64,000 bases of DNA, taken from the NCBI RefSeq assembly GCF_000407485.1, contig NZ_ASWD01000003.1, positions 930,001-994,000 on the forward strand, read 5' to 3'. Made by a program: the position numbers and the translations under genes. Origin of the DNA: Enterococcus pallens ATCC BAA-351 (GTDB lineage: Bacteria; Bacillota; Bacilli; Lactobacillales; Enterococcaceae). This document shows, piece after piece, positions 10,679-19,858 of this stretch; the first letter of the stretch is position 1, and each line of letters begins with the position of its first letter. Below the pieces are notes generated by a model, which did no database searches, was not told the origin of the DNA, and was given only the letters and a program-made list of their open reading frames with translations.

Positions 10679-12106
10679 GTGATAAAAAAAGTTTTTGCAC
10701 TACTAACTTTAGTTGGTTTAGCCAGTATGGCTTCTCCAGCCTTTGCTGAAGAAGATATTTTTACCATTACACAGCAGGCTGGATATACCGAAGCATTGGA
10801 AATAAATAAGCCCAAAGCTTCAATTGTGATTGATGGGACTCATGGTCAAATTTTGTGGGCTGAAAATCCCGATATGGCCCGAGAACCTGCCAGCATCTCA
10901 AAAATGATGACTGTTTTTTTAGTTTTTGATGCAATAAAAGATGGCAAATTAACCTTAGATACCCCTATTAAAGCCACAGAAAATGATCAGGCGATCAGTC
11001 AGCTTTATGCCATTAGCAATAGCAAGATTGTGGCTGGTGTCGAATACCCAGTAAGAGAGTTATTGAAGATGGTTACGGTTCCTTCTTCCAACGTCGCAAC
11101 TGTCATGCTGGCAAATGCAGTTTCTGATAATGATGCGGGTGCTTTTGTTCGCAGCATGAATGAGAAAGCGCAAAAAATCGGCATGAAGCAAACTAATTTC
11201 TACAATTGCAGCGGTGCTTCTGCCGCCAGCTTTGATGGGCTCTACAATCCAGAGGGCTTTGATCCTTATGGAAGCAATGTTTCTACGGCCCGCGATTTAG
11301 CGACAATGGTTTTCTATTTAATCAATGATCATCCAGAAGTATTGGAATTTACTAATCAGCCAAATGTTACAACGATGGCTGGGACTCCTTATGAAGAAAG
11401 CTTTGAAACCTATAACTACTCTTTACCGGGAGCCAAATATGGGATCGAAGGTGTTGATGGTCTGAAAACCGGTTCTGGTCCCAGCAGTGCTTTCAATTAT
11501 ATTGCAACAGCTAAACGAGGCGATACTCGGTTGATCGAAGTTATTTTGGGCGTAGGCGATTGGTCGGATCAAGATGGCGAATACTATCGGCATCCTTTTG
11601 GCAATGCTTTGCTGGAGAAAACTTTTAAAGATTACGAATATCAGCTAGTTTTACCTAAAGGAAGCCATACCATTAACGGTAAAGATATTCAGCTGGCAGA
11701 AGACTTTTATGCGGTAAGCAAAAAAGATGAGAACCCAGCCTTATCAATTCAAGATGATCAGCTGGTATTAAGTCAAGGCCTAGAGCAAGCTGCTGATACA
11801 ATGCCTAAGCTGGCAACCAGCTATAGAGATATTGAGCGCACTCAGCCTTTAAAAGAAGCGAAACCACCTAGTTTACCAGAAACCTTAGGCAAAACCGCAA
11901 CAGCTGTCAACGAACCGTTCTATTTGATTGCGATTGTGGTAGCTGGATTAGTTTCTCTGCTTATTTCGATGTTGCTGCCAGCTAAAACAACAGCAAGCAG
12001 ATCTAGAAAAAAACAAAGCTCTTTTCTTACCATTGTTTTTCGCAGTATCGGTATTCTGTGTTTACTTTCTGCAGTTGGATTGTTCATCGTTAACATTTTT
12101 AAATAG
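10679..12106 (+). CDS. dacA: D-alanyl-D-alanine carboxypeptidase (low-molecular-mass PBP, DacA-type)
   Basis: 475 residues from the GTG at 10679, which follows TCGGATGGAG. An upstream in-frame ATG at 10598 would add 27 residues ahead of an obvious signal peptide and is rejected. The signal peptide is VFALLTLVGLASMASPAFA. The penicillin-binding motifs follow: SISK (SxxK), SSN in VPSSNVATV, and KTG in GLKTGSG. A PBP5-like C-terminal beta domain follows. Two C-terminal hydrophobic segments (FYLIAIVVAGLVSLLISML, then FRSIGILCLLSAVGLFIV) anchor it in the membrane. It trims the terminal D-Ala of muropeptides, limiting cross-linking. Two membrane segments rather than one amphipathic anchor is slightly unusual. 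Confidence 0.9.
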   Translation: MIKKVFALLTLVGLASMASPAFAEEDIFTITQQAGYTEALEINKPKASIVIDGTHGQILWAENPDMAREPASISKMMTVFLVFDAIKDGKLTLDTPIKATENDQAISQLYAISNSKIVAGVEYPVRELLKMVTVPSSNVATVMLANAVSDNDAGAFVRSMNEKAQKIGMKQTNFYNCSGASAASFDGLYNPEGFDPYGSNVSTARDLATMVFYLINDHPEVLEFTNQPNVTTMAGTPYEESFETYNYSLPGAKYGIEGVDGLKTGSGPSSAFNYIATAKRGDTRLIEVILGVGDWSDQDGEYYRHPFGNALLEKTFKDYEYQLVLPKGSHTINGKDIQLAEDFYAVSKKDENPALSIQDDQLVLSQGLEQAADTMPKLATSYRDIERTQPLKEAKPPSLPETLGKTATAVNEPFYLIAIVVAGLVSLLISMLLPAKTTASRSRKKQSSFLTIVFRSIGILCLLSAVGLFIVNIFK

Positions 12107-12112
12107 CAAAAT

Positions 12113-12142
12113 ACGACCTTTTGACGGGTCGTTTTTTTTTTT
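12113..12142 (+). terminator. Intrinsic terminator of dacA
   Basis: ACGACC ... GGGTCGT hairpin followed by ten T, seven bases after the dacA stop. Confidence 0.9.
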
Positions 12143-12204
12143 GCGTTCATTTTTCAACAGGTACTTTTTTTAGTAGTCAAAACAAGGAAATTTCAAAAAT
12201 TTGT

Positions 12205-12235
12205 TTAAAAAAAACCAGACGACAGGCGTCTGGTT
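12205..12235 (-). terminator. Intrinsic terminator of ezrA
   Basis: AACCAGACG ... CGTCTGGTT stem (12213-12235), with eight T on the minus strand after it. It overlaps the ezrA stop codon. Confidence 0.9.
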
Positions 12236-13955
12236 AAGCAAGTTCACGGTTATTAAAGTAGAAATCTTCGATACGTTTAAACGCACCTGGTTCAACACGT
12301 TCTAATGCTGTACCGATTTCATCTAGCGCATCTTGATAACGGTATTCTTTATTAAACAACTCTAAGCTGTTTTCAATCGCTGTTTTAATCTCAGGATGAG
12401 TATGACGGTAGCGGTTAGCGTACTGCATCATTTGTTCTGTTAATGCTGCCGCATCTACCAAATCATTGGTTTTTTGATCCAATAATTCCATGTCTTCATC
12501 ACAAAGACTAACCAACTTATTGATTTCTTGCATGTTGATTCGAATCCGGTTCAATGACTTGCTTAATTCTTCCACTCGATCGGTTGCGATAAAGAAGAAC
12601 TCCAAGTAATCACCAGGAAGTCCAGGCAAACGTTGCTGCTCTACGTAACGTTTTAAATTGCGTAGTTGGAATTCATACGTATCAATTCGTTCAAGCGCAA
12701 TGCGTTCGCCTTTGCGCAAGTCTTGCAAGTCGTTATCAATTTCTACCTGTTTGGTTTCAATGTCGTCTAGAACTTTGAAAGCATCTTGGTAGAAGTTTTG
12801 AATGTCAGAATAAGGGACGTCATGCTTGTCAATCAATGGTTCCATGTTGCGATTGCGACGTTCTAATTCTTCGATTTCTGTTTGGAAGCCACGAGCCCGG
12901 CCCAACTCGTTGTTATTCAACGTATAACTTTGGGAAGTGTGGTCCAATTCGATCATTAATTGATGATTGTTGCGTGATGCGTGCTGAATGTATTCACTGA
13001 CTGTTTTGCGATTAGTAATGACGTATTTTTTCGCTTCGAACTCTTTTTCTAACGTGTCGTACAAGGCGTCAATTAAATTGGCGGTTTCTTTATTCGCCGC
13101 TTCAACTGTATCTAATTCTACTTTTTCTAAATCCTCTGTAGAAAGCTTCATGCGTTTTTTTACTTGTTCAATCCGAGCTTCAAAGTTTTCTTCTGGCAGC
13201 ACGTAGTCATCATCTAGCATTTTGTTGTAGGTTTTTTCGATCTCTTCAACTTGTGCTGGGAAAGTTTTTTCCAATTCTTCGTAAAGAGCTGGAACTTTTT
13301 GCATGATGGCTTGAACATCGTAAACGTGTTTTTCCGCATCGTCGAGTACTTCTCGTGCTTCTACAGGATCACCGGAGGTATTTAATGTAACAAATTGAGT
13401 AAACTCAATCTCAACATTTTTCACTTGCTTTTCAATCTCTGGTAAAGCATGACCAAAGTTTTCGCGATTGTCCTTCAAGTCCTTTTTCAATTCCTCAAAG
13501 ACATCCAGTGCTTGCTGTACGGCTAAAGAATTGCGTTCTTCTGTTTCACGCAGTTCCTTAAGTCCTTCGCGGATTTCCGCAACTTCCTCTTCCATTTCCT
13601 TCATGGTCCGTTCAGCACTTTCGATGGCTGATTTGCCCTTCATGAAACGAAAGGTTTCATTCTGGCTTTCAACTTCAAAAATCTGACTTTCCAGTTCAGC
13701 AAATGACTTAGTCGAAACATCCGTCCATTTCTGGTTCCATTCACGAAAAGTATTTTGGCTTTGACCTACGAGATGCATTTTCTTCACTTCATCGACTTCT
13801 TCAACTACCGGAAGATCGAACAGTGCTTCTTTGCGTTTCTCTAGTTCTTTTAACCGTTCTTGATTCTTCTTTCTCATTAAATAGCCAATCAAACACAGTA
13901 TTGCCACTAAAATAATAATTCCAATGACGATACCAATGATAACGTTACTTCCCAT
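12234..13955 (-). CDS. ezrA: Septation ring formation regulator EzrA
   Basis: 573 residues, the usual EzrA length. One N-terminal membrane helix (IIGIVIGIIILVAILCLIGYL, residues 5-25) is followed by a basic turn. The rest is about 540 residues of spectrin-like three-helix coiled-coil repeats rich in E, K and L. EzrA spans the membrane at the division site, binds FtsZ and PBP1, and limits stray Z-rings. It ends with DFYFNNRELA. The gene is monocistronic: dacA converges on one side and the aspartokinase diverges on the other. Confidence 0.95.
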   Translation of the reverse strand: MGSNVIIGIVIGIIILVAILCLIGYLMRKKNQERLKELEKRKEALFDLPVVEEVDEVKKMHLVGQSQNTFREWNQKWTDVSTKSFAELESQIFEVESQNETFRFMKGKSAIESAERTMKEMEEEVAEIREGLKELRETEERNSLAVQQALDVFEELKKDLKDNRENFGHALPEIEKQVKNVEIEFTQFVTLNTSGDPVEAREVLDDAEKHVYDVQAIMQKVPALYEELEKTFPAQVEEIEKTYNKMLDDDYVLPEENFEARIEQVKKRMKLSTEDLEKVELDTVEAANKETANLIDALYDTLEKEFEAKKYVITNRKTVSEYIQHASRNNHQLMIELDHTSQSYTLNNNELGRARGFQTEIEELERRNRNMEPLIDKHDVPYSDIQNFYQDAFKVLDDIETKQVEIDNDLQDLRKGERIALERIDTYEFQLRNLKRYVEQQRLPGLPGDYLEFFFIATDRVEELSKSLNRIRINMQEINKLVSLCDEDMELLDQKTNDLVDAAALTEQMMQYANRYRHTHPEIKTAIENSLELFNKEYRYQDALDEIGTALERVEPGAFKRIEDFYFNNRELA

Positions 13956-14266
13956 GTATGATTTTCCTTTCGACGTTTAGAATAAGTTCGTTCACTATTT
14001 ACAGTTCGATTATTCATCCGTTTTTTCGCAAAAACATCTAACCTAGATTATAGCACAAACTATTCATTCCATCACTAAATAGTTCGTAAAACTTGGATTT
14101 TCTTACAGAAAAAAACAGAGCTTTCACTTTCCTTTTCTATTAGAAGTTTTTAACGAAGATTTCTGCAAAAAAAGTTGATTTTCAACAATTCTCTTGCGAT
14201 GAGCTCTTGAAGTTCCGAGCATTTTCGGATATTATTAGATTCACATTAAAATAAGAGGTGATCAGA
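13956..14266. other. Divergent intergenic region ezrA/aspartokinase
   Basis: About 310 AT-rich bases between two divergent genes, where both promoters must lie. I see no reading frame with a ribosome site and no recognisable lysine riboswitch or T-box core before the aspartokinase. Confidence 0.5.
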
Positions 14267-15619
14267 GTGAAAGTTATCAAATTCGGAGGAAGTTCTGTAG
14301 CTTCAGCCGAGCAATTAAAAAAAGTCTTAGCCATCGTTAAGGACGATCCTAAAAGACGCTTTGTTGTGGTGTCTGCTCCCGGTAAGCGTCATGACGAGGA
14401 TAAGAAGGTCACCGACTTATTAATTGCTTATTATGAAAAAGTATCCAGTAATCAAGATACTACTCCACTCATTGAAGAAATAGCCGCCCGCTATGGCAGC
14501 AACGCTCAGGAATTAGGGCTGGATGCTAGTGTTTGCGAAGCCTTTACAGCAGAATTAAAAGCTCTGCAGGAAAACTTCAATGAAGAAAATCCCTACGATT
14601 TAGACAGCTTTTTAGCAACCGGTGAGAATTTGAATGCTCAATTAATCGCGGCCTATTTCCAAAATGAAGGCTTGAAAGCTCGCTATATCAACCCTAAAGA
14701 ATTAGGAATTATTGTTTCAGATGAGCCTCATAATGCTCGTATTTTAGAAGAGTCCTATGACAAAATTTATCAATGGCGCGAGACAGAGGAGATTCTGGTG
14801 ATCCCAGGTTTCTTCGGCTATACCAAAAATGACGAGCTGTGCACCTTCTCAAGAGGAGGCTCTGACATTACCGGTTCAATCGTAGCAGCTGGGGTTAAAG
14901 CAGATATTTACGAAAACTTTACTGACGTAGATGGTATTTTTGCCGCTACACCTAAATACGTTCACGAGCCAGCTTTAATTGAACAGCTGACCTATCGAGA
15001 AATGCGTGAGTTATCCTATGCCGGTTTTACTGTTTTCCATGATGAAGCGTTAATGCCTTCATTTAAAGCAAAAATTCCAGTAGTCATAAAAAATACTAAC
15101 AATCCTTCTTGTACAGGTACCTTAATCAAGGAAGCTTATGATCGGGAAAATCCTAACCGAGTGGTTGGAGTAGCCAGCGACAGTGGCTTCTGCAGTATTA
15201 CCATTAATAAATATTTGCTAAATCGAGAAGTTGGTTTTGTTCGGCGCGTCCTGCAAATTTTAGAAGAGCTAAATATCAGCTTCGAACACATGCCTTCAGG
15301 AATTGATACCATCTCTTTGATTTTAAGAGAATCACAATTGACCCCTGAATTGGAACAAACCTTACTAAACGAAATTAACGAACGTATCTGTCCTGATGAT
15401 TTAGAAATTGAACACGATATTTCAGTGATTGCCTTGGTTGGTGAGGGAATGAAATTCCATACAGGGATTACAGCTGAGAGTTCAGCAGCATTGGCACGTA
15501 AGAACATTAACCTGCGTATGATCAGTCAGGGTGCCGATGAACGAAGCATTATCTTTGCTATTCAAGGTGAACAAGAACGTTTAGCAGTTCGTTCTCTTTA
15601 CTACACTTTCTTTGATTAA
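14267..15619 (+). CDS. Aspartate kinase
   Basis: 450 residues from GTG at 14267. AAGAGGTGATC is the ribosome site, and a GTG 9 bases earlier is part of it. Motifs: MKVIKFGGSSVAS (ATP/aspartate site), VVVSAPGKRHDEDKKVTD, SRGGSDITGS and DVDGIFAATP, then two C-terminal ACT domains (LNREVGFVRRVLQ and LVGEGMKFHTGI). It phosphorylates L-aspartate, the first step toward lysine, diaminopimelate, threonine and methionine. The ACT domains imply amino-acid feedback. Which end product inhibits cannot be read here. It stands alone, with a terminator after it. Confidence 0.95.
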   Translation: MKVIKFGGSSVASAEQLKKVLAIVKDDPKRRFVVVSAPGKRHDEDKKVTDLLIAYYEKVSSNQDTTPLIEEIAARYGSNAQELGLDASVCEAFTAELKALQENFNEENPYDLDSFLATGENLNAQLIAAYFQNEGLKARYINPKELGIIVSDEPHNARILEESYDKIYQWRETEEILVIPGFFGYTKNDELCTFSRGGSDITGSIVAAGVKADIYENFTDVDGIFAATPKYVHEPALIEQLTYREMRELSYAGFTVFHDEALMPSFKAKIPVVIKNTNNPSCTGTLIKEAYDRENPNRVVGVASDSGFCSITINKYLLNREVGFVRRVLQILEELNISFEHMPSGIDTISLILRESQLTPELEQTLLNEINERICPDDLEIEHDISVIALVGEGMKFHTGITAESSAALARKNINLRMISQGADERSIIFAIQGEQERLAVRSLYYTFFD

Positions 15620-15716
15620 ATAAGTAAAGCTTCGAAAACTTAATTAGTGTATATAGCTAACGTCACTCTAGCAGGATTGTTAGTTGTGAATACCTATGCT
15701 TTAAAAAAAGCAAACA

Positions 15717-15750
15717 AACGCCAGATTCTATTAAGAATCTTGGCGTTTTT
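15717..15750. terminator. Bidirectional terminator after the aspartokinase
   Basis: AACGCCAGATTC ... GAATCTTGGCGTT stem followed by TTTTGTTT. The converging MazG-like gene ends inside it. Confidence 0.85.
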
Positions 15751-16249
15751 GTTTGGCTAATTCTGCTTGAATTAATCGTTCAGGCGCATATTCCTGCTCC
15801 CAATTGTCCGGTTTTAACACCTTATGGGTCACCGGATGGTAATGGGGCTTGCCATCTGGAAAAAGCTTACCCATGTTAGCCCGATGAACAATCTCAAAAA
15901 TTGGTTGGGGATTTACACCGATTAACGCAAAGGAACCATAGGTAAAGTACAGCAAATCAGTCAACGCATCAACTTCAGCAGTCAACTGGTCCTCGACTGG
16001 TTCCTGCTTATCCAATACTTTTGTCTTAGCCTGCTCAATATTTTCATGCAGCTGAGCAACCATATCATCAAACAAGTCCAGATCTCCTTGAACAGCTCCA
16101 TACATAAACTCTACAATTTCTTCCACTTTGAACCCTGCACGAAAAGCTGCCTGTTCAGGTGAAAAAGGAACTGGTTTTTTAGGCGGCTGTGGTTCAAACA
16201 CGCGGTGAAATTTTTTTGTCATTTCATAAGGGTTAAATTGTTCCTCCAT
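15731..16249 (-). CDS. MazG-like/phosphoribosyl-ATP pyrophosphatase-like protein
   Basis: 172 residues, mostly alpha helical. An acidic helix set, KVEEIVEFMYGA and EVDALTDLLYFTYGSFALIG, resembles the ExxE...ExxD metal site of all-alpha NTP pyrophosphatases. The C-terminal block ANMGKLFPDGKPHYHP with DNWEQEYAPE is typical of the group often labelled Cof-like HAD phosphohydrolase in enterococci, although no HAD motif is present. The likely role is hydrolysis of a nucleotide or nucleotide-like substrate. The true substrate is unknown. The gene follows a Cof-type phosphatase with an 8-base gap, probably in one operon. Confidence 0.75.
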   Translation of the reverse strand: MEEQFNPYEMTKKFHRVFEPQPPKKPVPFSPEQAAFRAGFKVEEIVEFMYGAVQGDLDLFDDMVAQLHENIEQAKTKVLDKQEPVEDQLTAEVDALTDLLYFTYGSFALIGVNPQPIFEIVHRANMGKLFPDGKPHYHPVTHKVLKPDNWEQEYAPERLIQAELAKQKRQDS

Positions 16250-16257
16250 GTTGCCTC

Positions 16258-17094
16258 CTAAATAATCTCAAAATGTTTTAATGCCTTGTAAATACCATCG
16301 TTCTCATTAGTATCGGTCACATAATCCGCGTGGGATTTGGTTTCATCCTCCGCATTACCCATAGCTACCCCAATACCTACTCCTTCCAGCATTTCCAAAT
16401 CGTTTAGATTATCGCCAAAGGCCATCACTTCATTGAGTGCAATATTATTGGCTTCTAAAAATTTGTGAATTCCTAAAAGCTTTGACCCACCTTTAGGAAT
16501 AATATCCACTGAGTAAGGATTTGAACGCTGAAATGTTACGTTAGGTAAGAGATGCTCCAGCTTTTCCGTTTCCGATTCTGCACTAAATAAAACACATTGA
16601 TAAATTGGCTCCTGCAAAATACTCAGTCGAGCATACCTCCCTTTGCTGCGGTTGGGACTAAATGATTGCAGCAGGCCTTTAGTGGTTCGGACCGGAAACC
16701 ACCGAGGCATCATGCTTGCTACTCGCTTAACCCAGGCCACTTGAGATAAGCGCATAATGTAACTGCCATCCACTCGGCGGCGGGCACCAAAAATAATTTG
16801 GCGGTGCTGCTGATCAGCAAAGGTCACGATTTCCTCTAACACATCTGGATCAAAAGCATGCTGGTAAATATCCTCTTCCCCTTGATAAACCAGCTGTCCA
16901 TTATAGGTCACAAACATATCCATCGTCAGACAGTCAATTCGCTCAGCTAAATGAACCGGACCTCTACCGGTCGCAACTCCTACCATAATCCCTTTTTCAC
17001 GGGCTTGTTGAATCGCTAAGCGAGTACTGTACAAGGCTTTCGATTGTTTAGTGACTAATGTTCCATCAATATCAAAAAAAATCGCTTTGATCAT
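16258..17094 (-). CDS. Cof-type HAD-IIB phosphatase
   Basis: 278 residues. Motif I is FFDIDGTLVT at the N-terminus, motif II is VGVATGRGP, motif III Lys is in DIIPKGGSKLLGI, and motif IV is MAFGDNLNDLEMLEGVG. The large C2B cap lies between motifs II and III. Such enzymes hydrolyse sugar phosphates, flavin mononucleotide or pyridoxal phosphate, with broad specificity. It lies in a same-strand run with the DUF72 gene upstream (12-base gap) and the MazG-like gene downstream. Confidence 0.9.
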   Translation of the reverse strand: MIKAIFFDIDGTLVTKQSKALYSTRLAIQQAREKGIMVGVATGRGPVHLAERIDCLTMDMFVTYNGQLVYQGEEDIYQHAFDPDVLEEIVTFADQQHRQIIFGARRRVDGSYIMRLSQVAWVKRVASMMPRWFPVRTTKGLLQSFSPNRSKGRYARLSILQEPIYQCVLFSAESETEKLEHLLPNVTFQRSNPYSVDIIPKGGSKLLGIHKFLEANNIALNEVMAFGDNLNDLEMLEGVGIGVAMGNAEDETKSHADYVTDTNENDGIYKALKHFEII

Positions 17095-17106
17095 GGCTGC
17101 TCCTTT

Positions 17107-17937
17107 TTAAAATAATCCCAATTGACTTGGATTGAGTCCTTCATCTTCAATATCTAGTAGTTCTCTTAATCTTAAAGCATTTTCGGCCGCGTCGCCACCT
17201 GAATTATTGTTAAAAATGACAGCGACTTCTCGACTATGAGCATTAACCTGCCTAACTGCATCAGCTAGCTCAGAAAGCTCGGCTTCACTATAGCGATACA
17301 AAGTCCGTTTTTTACGCCATTGAGGGTCGCGACTCTTCCAGTAGGCTTGGTTTCTTCCGTGAAAACGAAACAAACTAAAGTCTGGATTCGTAACGGTTAA
17401 ATCCAAAGGGACAGTATCCGGGAGCTCCGGCTCATCCACCATAACTAAACTGAATTTCAGTTTTTTCATAAATTGATGAGTCTTCTCTTTAAATTCCGGA
17501 CTATACCAGCTGTAATCTCGTAGCTCTATCGCAATCGGCAGATCAGGAAACAGCTGACGTAAGGTTTGTAAATAGGCCACATTTTCTTTCGTACACTTAA
17601 ATTGTGCCGGAAATTGCGCCAAAAAACAATAGATTTTTGAGCTTTCAATTAGAGGCTTCATCACCTCCAGGAAATGCAGTTTCATTTCTTCAATGGAACT
17701 ATAATGATCCTGCCATTTTTCCTGACAAGTAAAACCTGAGTAAAATTTCACCACAAAACGAAAAGATGCCGGCACCTGAGACAGCCAGTTTTCAACTGTT
17801 TTGCGGCTAGGCAAACCGTAGTAAGCAGTATCTAATTCCACCAATGGTAAAAATCCAGCATATTCAAACAACGTTGTCCGGGGTTTTCCAGTCAACGTTT
17901 GATGTTCATTAAAAGAAGTTAATCCAATTCGAATCAT
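17107..17937 (-). CDS. DUF72 domain protein (YecE-like)
   Basis: 276 residues from the ATG at 17935-17937, preceded by TTGGAGGTCTCT. An upstream extension of 45 codons has no ribosome site and is rejected. Family features: MIRIGLTSFNEHQTLTGK, LVELDTAYYGLPS, FRFVVKFYSGFTCQ and a FRFHGRN segment, all typical of the TIM-barrel-like DUF72/YecE proteins. The function is not established. The product of the downstream Cof phosphatase gives no strong hint. Confidence 0.88.
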   Translation of the reverse strand: MIRIGLTSFNEHQTLTGKPRTTLFEYAGFLPLVELDTAYYGLPSRKTVENWLSQVPASFRFVVKFYSGFTCQEKWQDHYSSIEEMKLHFLEVMKPLIESSKIYCFLAQFPAQFKCTKENVAYLQTLRQLFPDLPIAIELRDYSWYSPEFKEKTHQFMKKLKFSLVMVDEPELPDTVPLDLTVTNPDFSLFRFHGRNQAYWKSRDPQWRKKRTLYRYSEAELSELADAVRQVNAHSREVAVIFNNNSGGDAAENALRLRELLDIEDEGLNPSQLGLF

Positions 17938-18093
17938 AGAGACCTCCAAACTCTTTTCTACATAGTATACAATAATCATAGTAAAAAAAGAGAGAAAATA
18001 GTATTCTAGTGAAAAAGGCTTTATCAATAAGAGGATCTGCAAGAGAGCCTTTCTCCTACAAGTAATATACAATAAAAAAAGCAGGTGAATGAA

Positions 18094-19068
18094 ATGAAAC
18101 GTATTTTAATTTTACATACTGGCGGAACAATCTCCATGAGTGAAGATGAGCACGGAGCCGTTCGCCCAGATGAAAAGAATCCACTATTGGCTGCTGGTCA
18201 AAAGTTGGATGTTCCTAAGGATGTGGAATTGGTGGTAGAAGATTTTTCTAATCTGCCATCTCCTCACATTACAGTTGAAGTCATGTTTGATTTAAAGGAA
18301 CGAATTAAAAAAGCCAAAACCGAAGGAATCGATTGTGTGGTTATTACTCACGGAACTGATACCTTAGAAGAAACTGCTTATTTTTTAGATGTCACCATCG
18401 GCAATTTAATGCCCATCGTACTTACAGGTGCAATGCGATCGATTAATGAACTTGGCAGTGACGGTCTGTACAATTTTCAAAGTGCGATACGAGTAGCTGC
18501 TTGTAAAGATGCGATTGGTCAAGGTGTTCTAGTGGTTATGAACGATGAGATTCACAGTGCCCGTTATGTAACCAAAACACATACCACAAATGTTGCCACC
18601 TTCCGGACTCCAACCCTAGGACCCGTTGGCTTAGTAACAAAATCAAAAATCCTATTTATGCAGGAACTGCCTGCAGCAACTCGGTACGACATTGCTTCAA
18701 TAGATGCTATGATTCCGATTATTAAAGCTTTTGCCGGAATGCAGGGAACTTTCTTTGAACTGCTGGATCATGCAATGGGCGTTGATGGGATTGTGATTGA
18801 AGCATTAGGAGCGGGAAATTTACCACCTGCCACTCTGCCTTCACTGCAAAACCTGCTAGATAAGAGTATGCCGATTGTTTTGGTTTCCCGTTGTTTCAAT
18901 GGAATTGCCGAACCGGTGTATGATTACCACGGCGGCGGCATTGAATTGGCAGAAAAAGGCGTTATCTTCTGCCGCGGTATTAATAGTCAAAAGGCACGAA
19001 TCAAGCTGTTGATTGCTATGAATGCTGATTTATCCAAAGAACAATTGAAACACTTTATGGAGGAATAA
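18094..19068 (+). CDS. ansA: Type I L-asparaginase
   Basis: 324 residues from ATG 18094, with GCAGGTGA five bases before it. The first catalytic Thr motif is ILHTGGTISM and the second is VITHGTDTLEETAYFLD (Thr, Asp). LTGAMR and NDEIHSARYVTKT follow. No signal peptide is seen, so the enzyme is cytoplasmic. It converts L-asparagine to aspartate and ammonia. It is divergent from the DUF72 gene and converges on the thioesterase gene, with a shared terminator between. Confidence 0.93.
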   Translation: MKRILILHTGGTISMSEDEHGAVRPDEKNPLLAAGQKLDVPKDVELVVEDFSNLPSPHITVEVMFDLKERIKKAKTEGIDCVVITHGTDTLEETAYFLDVTIGNLMPIVLTGAMRSINELGSDGLYNFQSAIRVAACKDAIGQGVLVVMNDEIHSARYVTKTHTTNVATFRTPTLGPVGLVTKSKILFMQELPAATRYDIASIDAMIPIIKAFAGMQGTFFELLDHAMGVDGIVIEALGAGNLPPATLPSLQNLLDKSMPIVLVSRCFNGIAEPVYDYHGGGIELAEKGVIFCRGINSQKARIKLLIAMNADLSKEQLKHFMEE

Positions 19069-19073
19069 CAAAC

Positions 19074-19123
19074 AGACCTGAAGGATTACTTCGCTTGCTG
19101 TAGCGTAGCATCCTTTCAGGTCT
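19074..19123. terminator. Bidirectional terminator, asparaginase/thioesterase
   Basis: AGACCTGAAGGAT ... ATCCTTTCAGGTCT (13-bp stem with one bulge) followed by ATTTTATTT between two converging genes. Confidence 0.8.
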
Positions 19124-19126
19124 ATT

Positions 19127-19858
19127 TTATTTCGTTTTCCATTGAATGTTGGCTTCACAAGCCAGCTGATCTCCTACTCGAATTTCATGCAGGGTTTTCC
19201 CATTGTCTTCATCAATTTGATAAACACTGGTAATATCATTGCCATACAAGATCTCCTTATCGAATTTGACCTTAGCTGCTACGGGTGTATGATTCACCAT
19301 AAAATCATAGCCCAGCACATCAATAATCCAATTAAAATACATGGCATTGTTTACGTGATGATTACTATCCAAATCATAGAAACGAACATGGTACAATTGA
19401 CTTTCACCATTTTCCACGGGTTCGATTTTTTCCCAGCGTTGGATCTTTTTCACCTGTGGTGCTTCATAAGGTTCCATCAGTTCTGGAGAAACACTGCTCA
19501 TTTTCCGTTCTTTAATCTTCATTAAGACAAAAGCCATATCAATTTTTACCAGCTGTGTGCCAGCTTCATCATAGATCCAAAAACTGCGGTAACAAAAGAA
19601 CTTGTTGAACGCCGTCGGTTCGGTGACGACTGTTATTTTTTCTCCTACACGAGGTAGCTGATCAATCGAAATTTCAGTTTGAGTAATTACCCAAGTTAAA
19701 CCCAATTGATTAATGGCCTCTGTGCCTCTTTCCAACTGATCACTTTGATCAGAGGAAGCTTTGATGACCACGCTCAGCATGGCTGGGAAGGTCATCGTTT
19801 GATTAATGTCACATTCATAATAGGCGACTTCGTGCTGAATTGAATATTTTTTGCCCAA
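19127..19858 (-). CDS. Acyl-ACP thioesterase
   Basis: 243 residues forming a double hotdog, the FatA/FatB-like fold found in Lactobacillales. First repeat: EVAYYECDINQTMTFPAML. Second repeat: HVRFYDLDSNHHVNNAMYFN, where D-N-H-V-N carries the catalytic Asn/His. It releases free fatty acids from acyl-ACP. The start is a TTG directly behind TAGGAGGAAAATAG, and the upstream gene stops at the same place, so translation is coupled to the fructosamine-kinase gene. Confidence 0.9.
   Translation of the reverse strand: MGKKYSIQHEVAYYECDINQTMTFPAMLSVVIKASSDQSDQLERGTEAINQLGLTWVITQTEISIDQLPRVGEKITVVTEPTAFNKFFCYRSFWIYDEAGTQLVKIDMAFVLMKIKERKMSSVSPELMEPYEAPQVKKIQRWEKIEPVENGESQLYHVRFYDLDSNHHVNNAMYFNWIIDVLGYDFMVNHTPVAAKVKFDKEILYGNDITSVYQIDEDNGKTLHEIRVGDQLACEANIQWKTK

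Noticed and set aside
13956-14266. Lysine riboswitch before the aspartokinase
   Set aside because: The leader is short once the ezrA promoter is allowed for, and no lysine-riboswitch core or terminator is visible.
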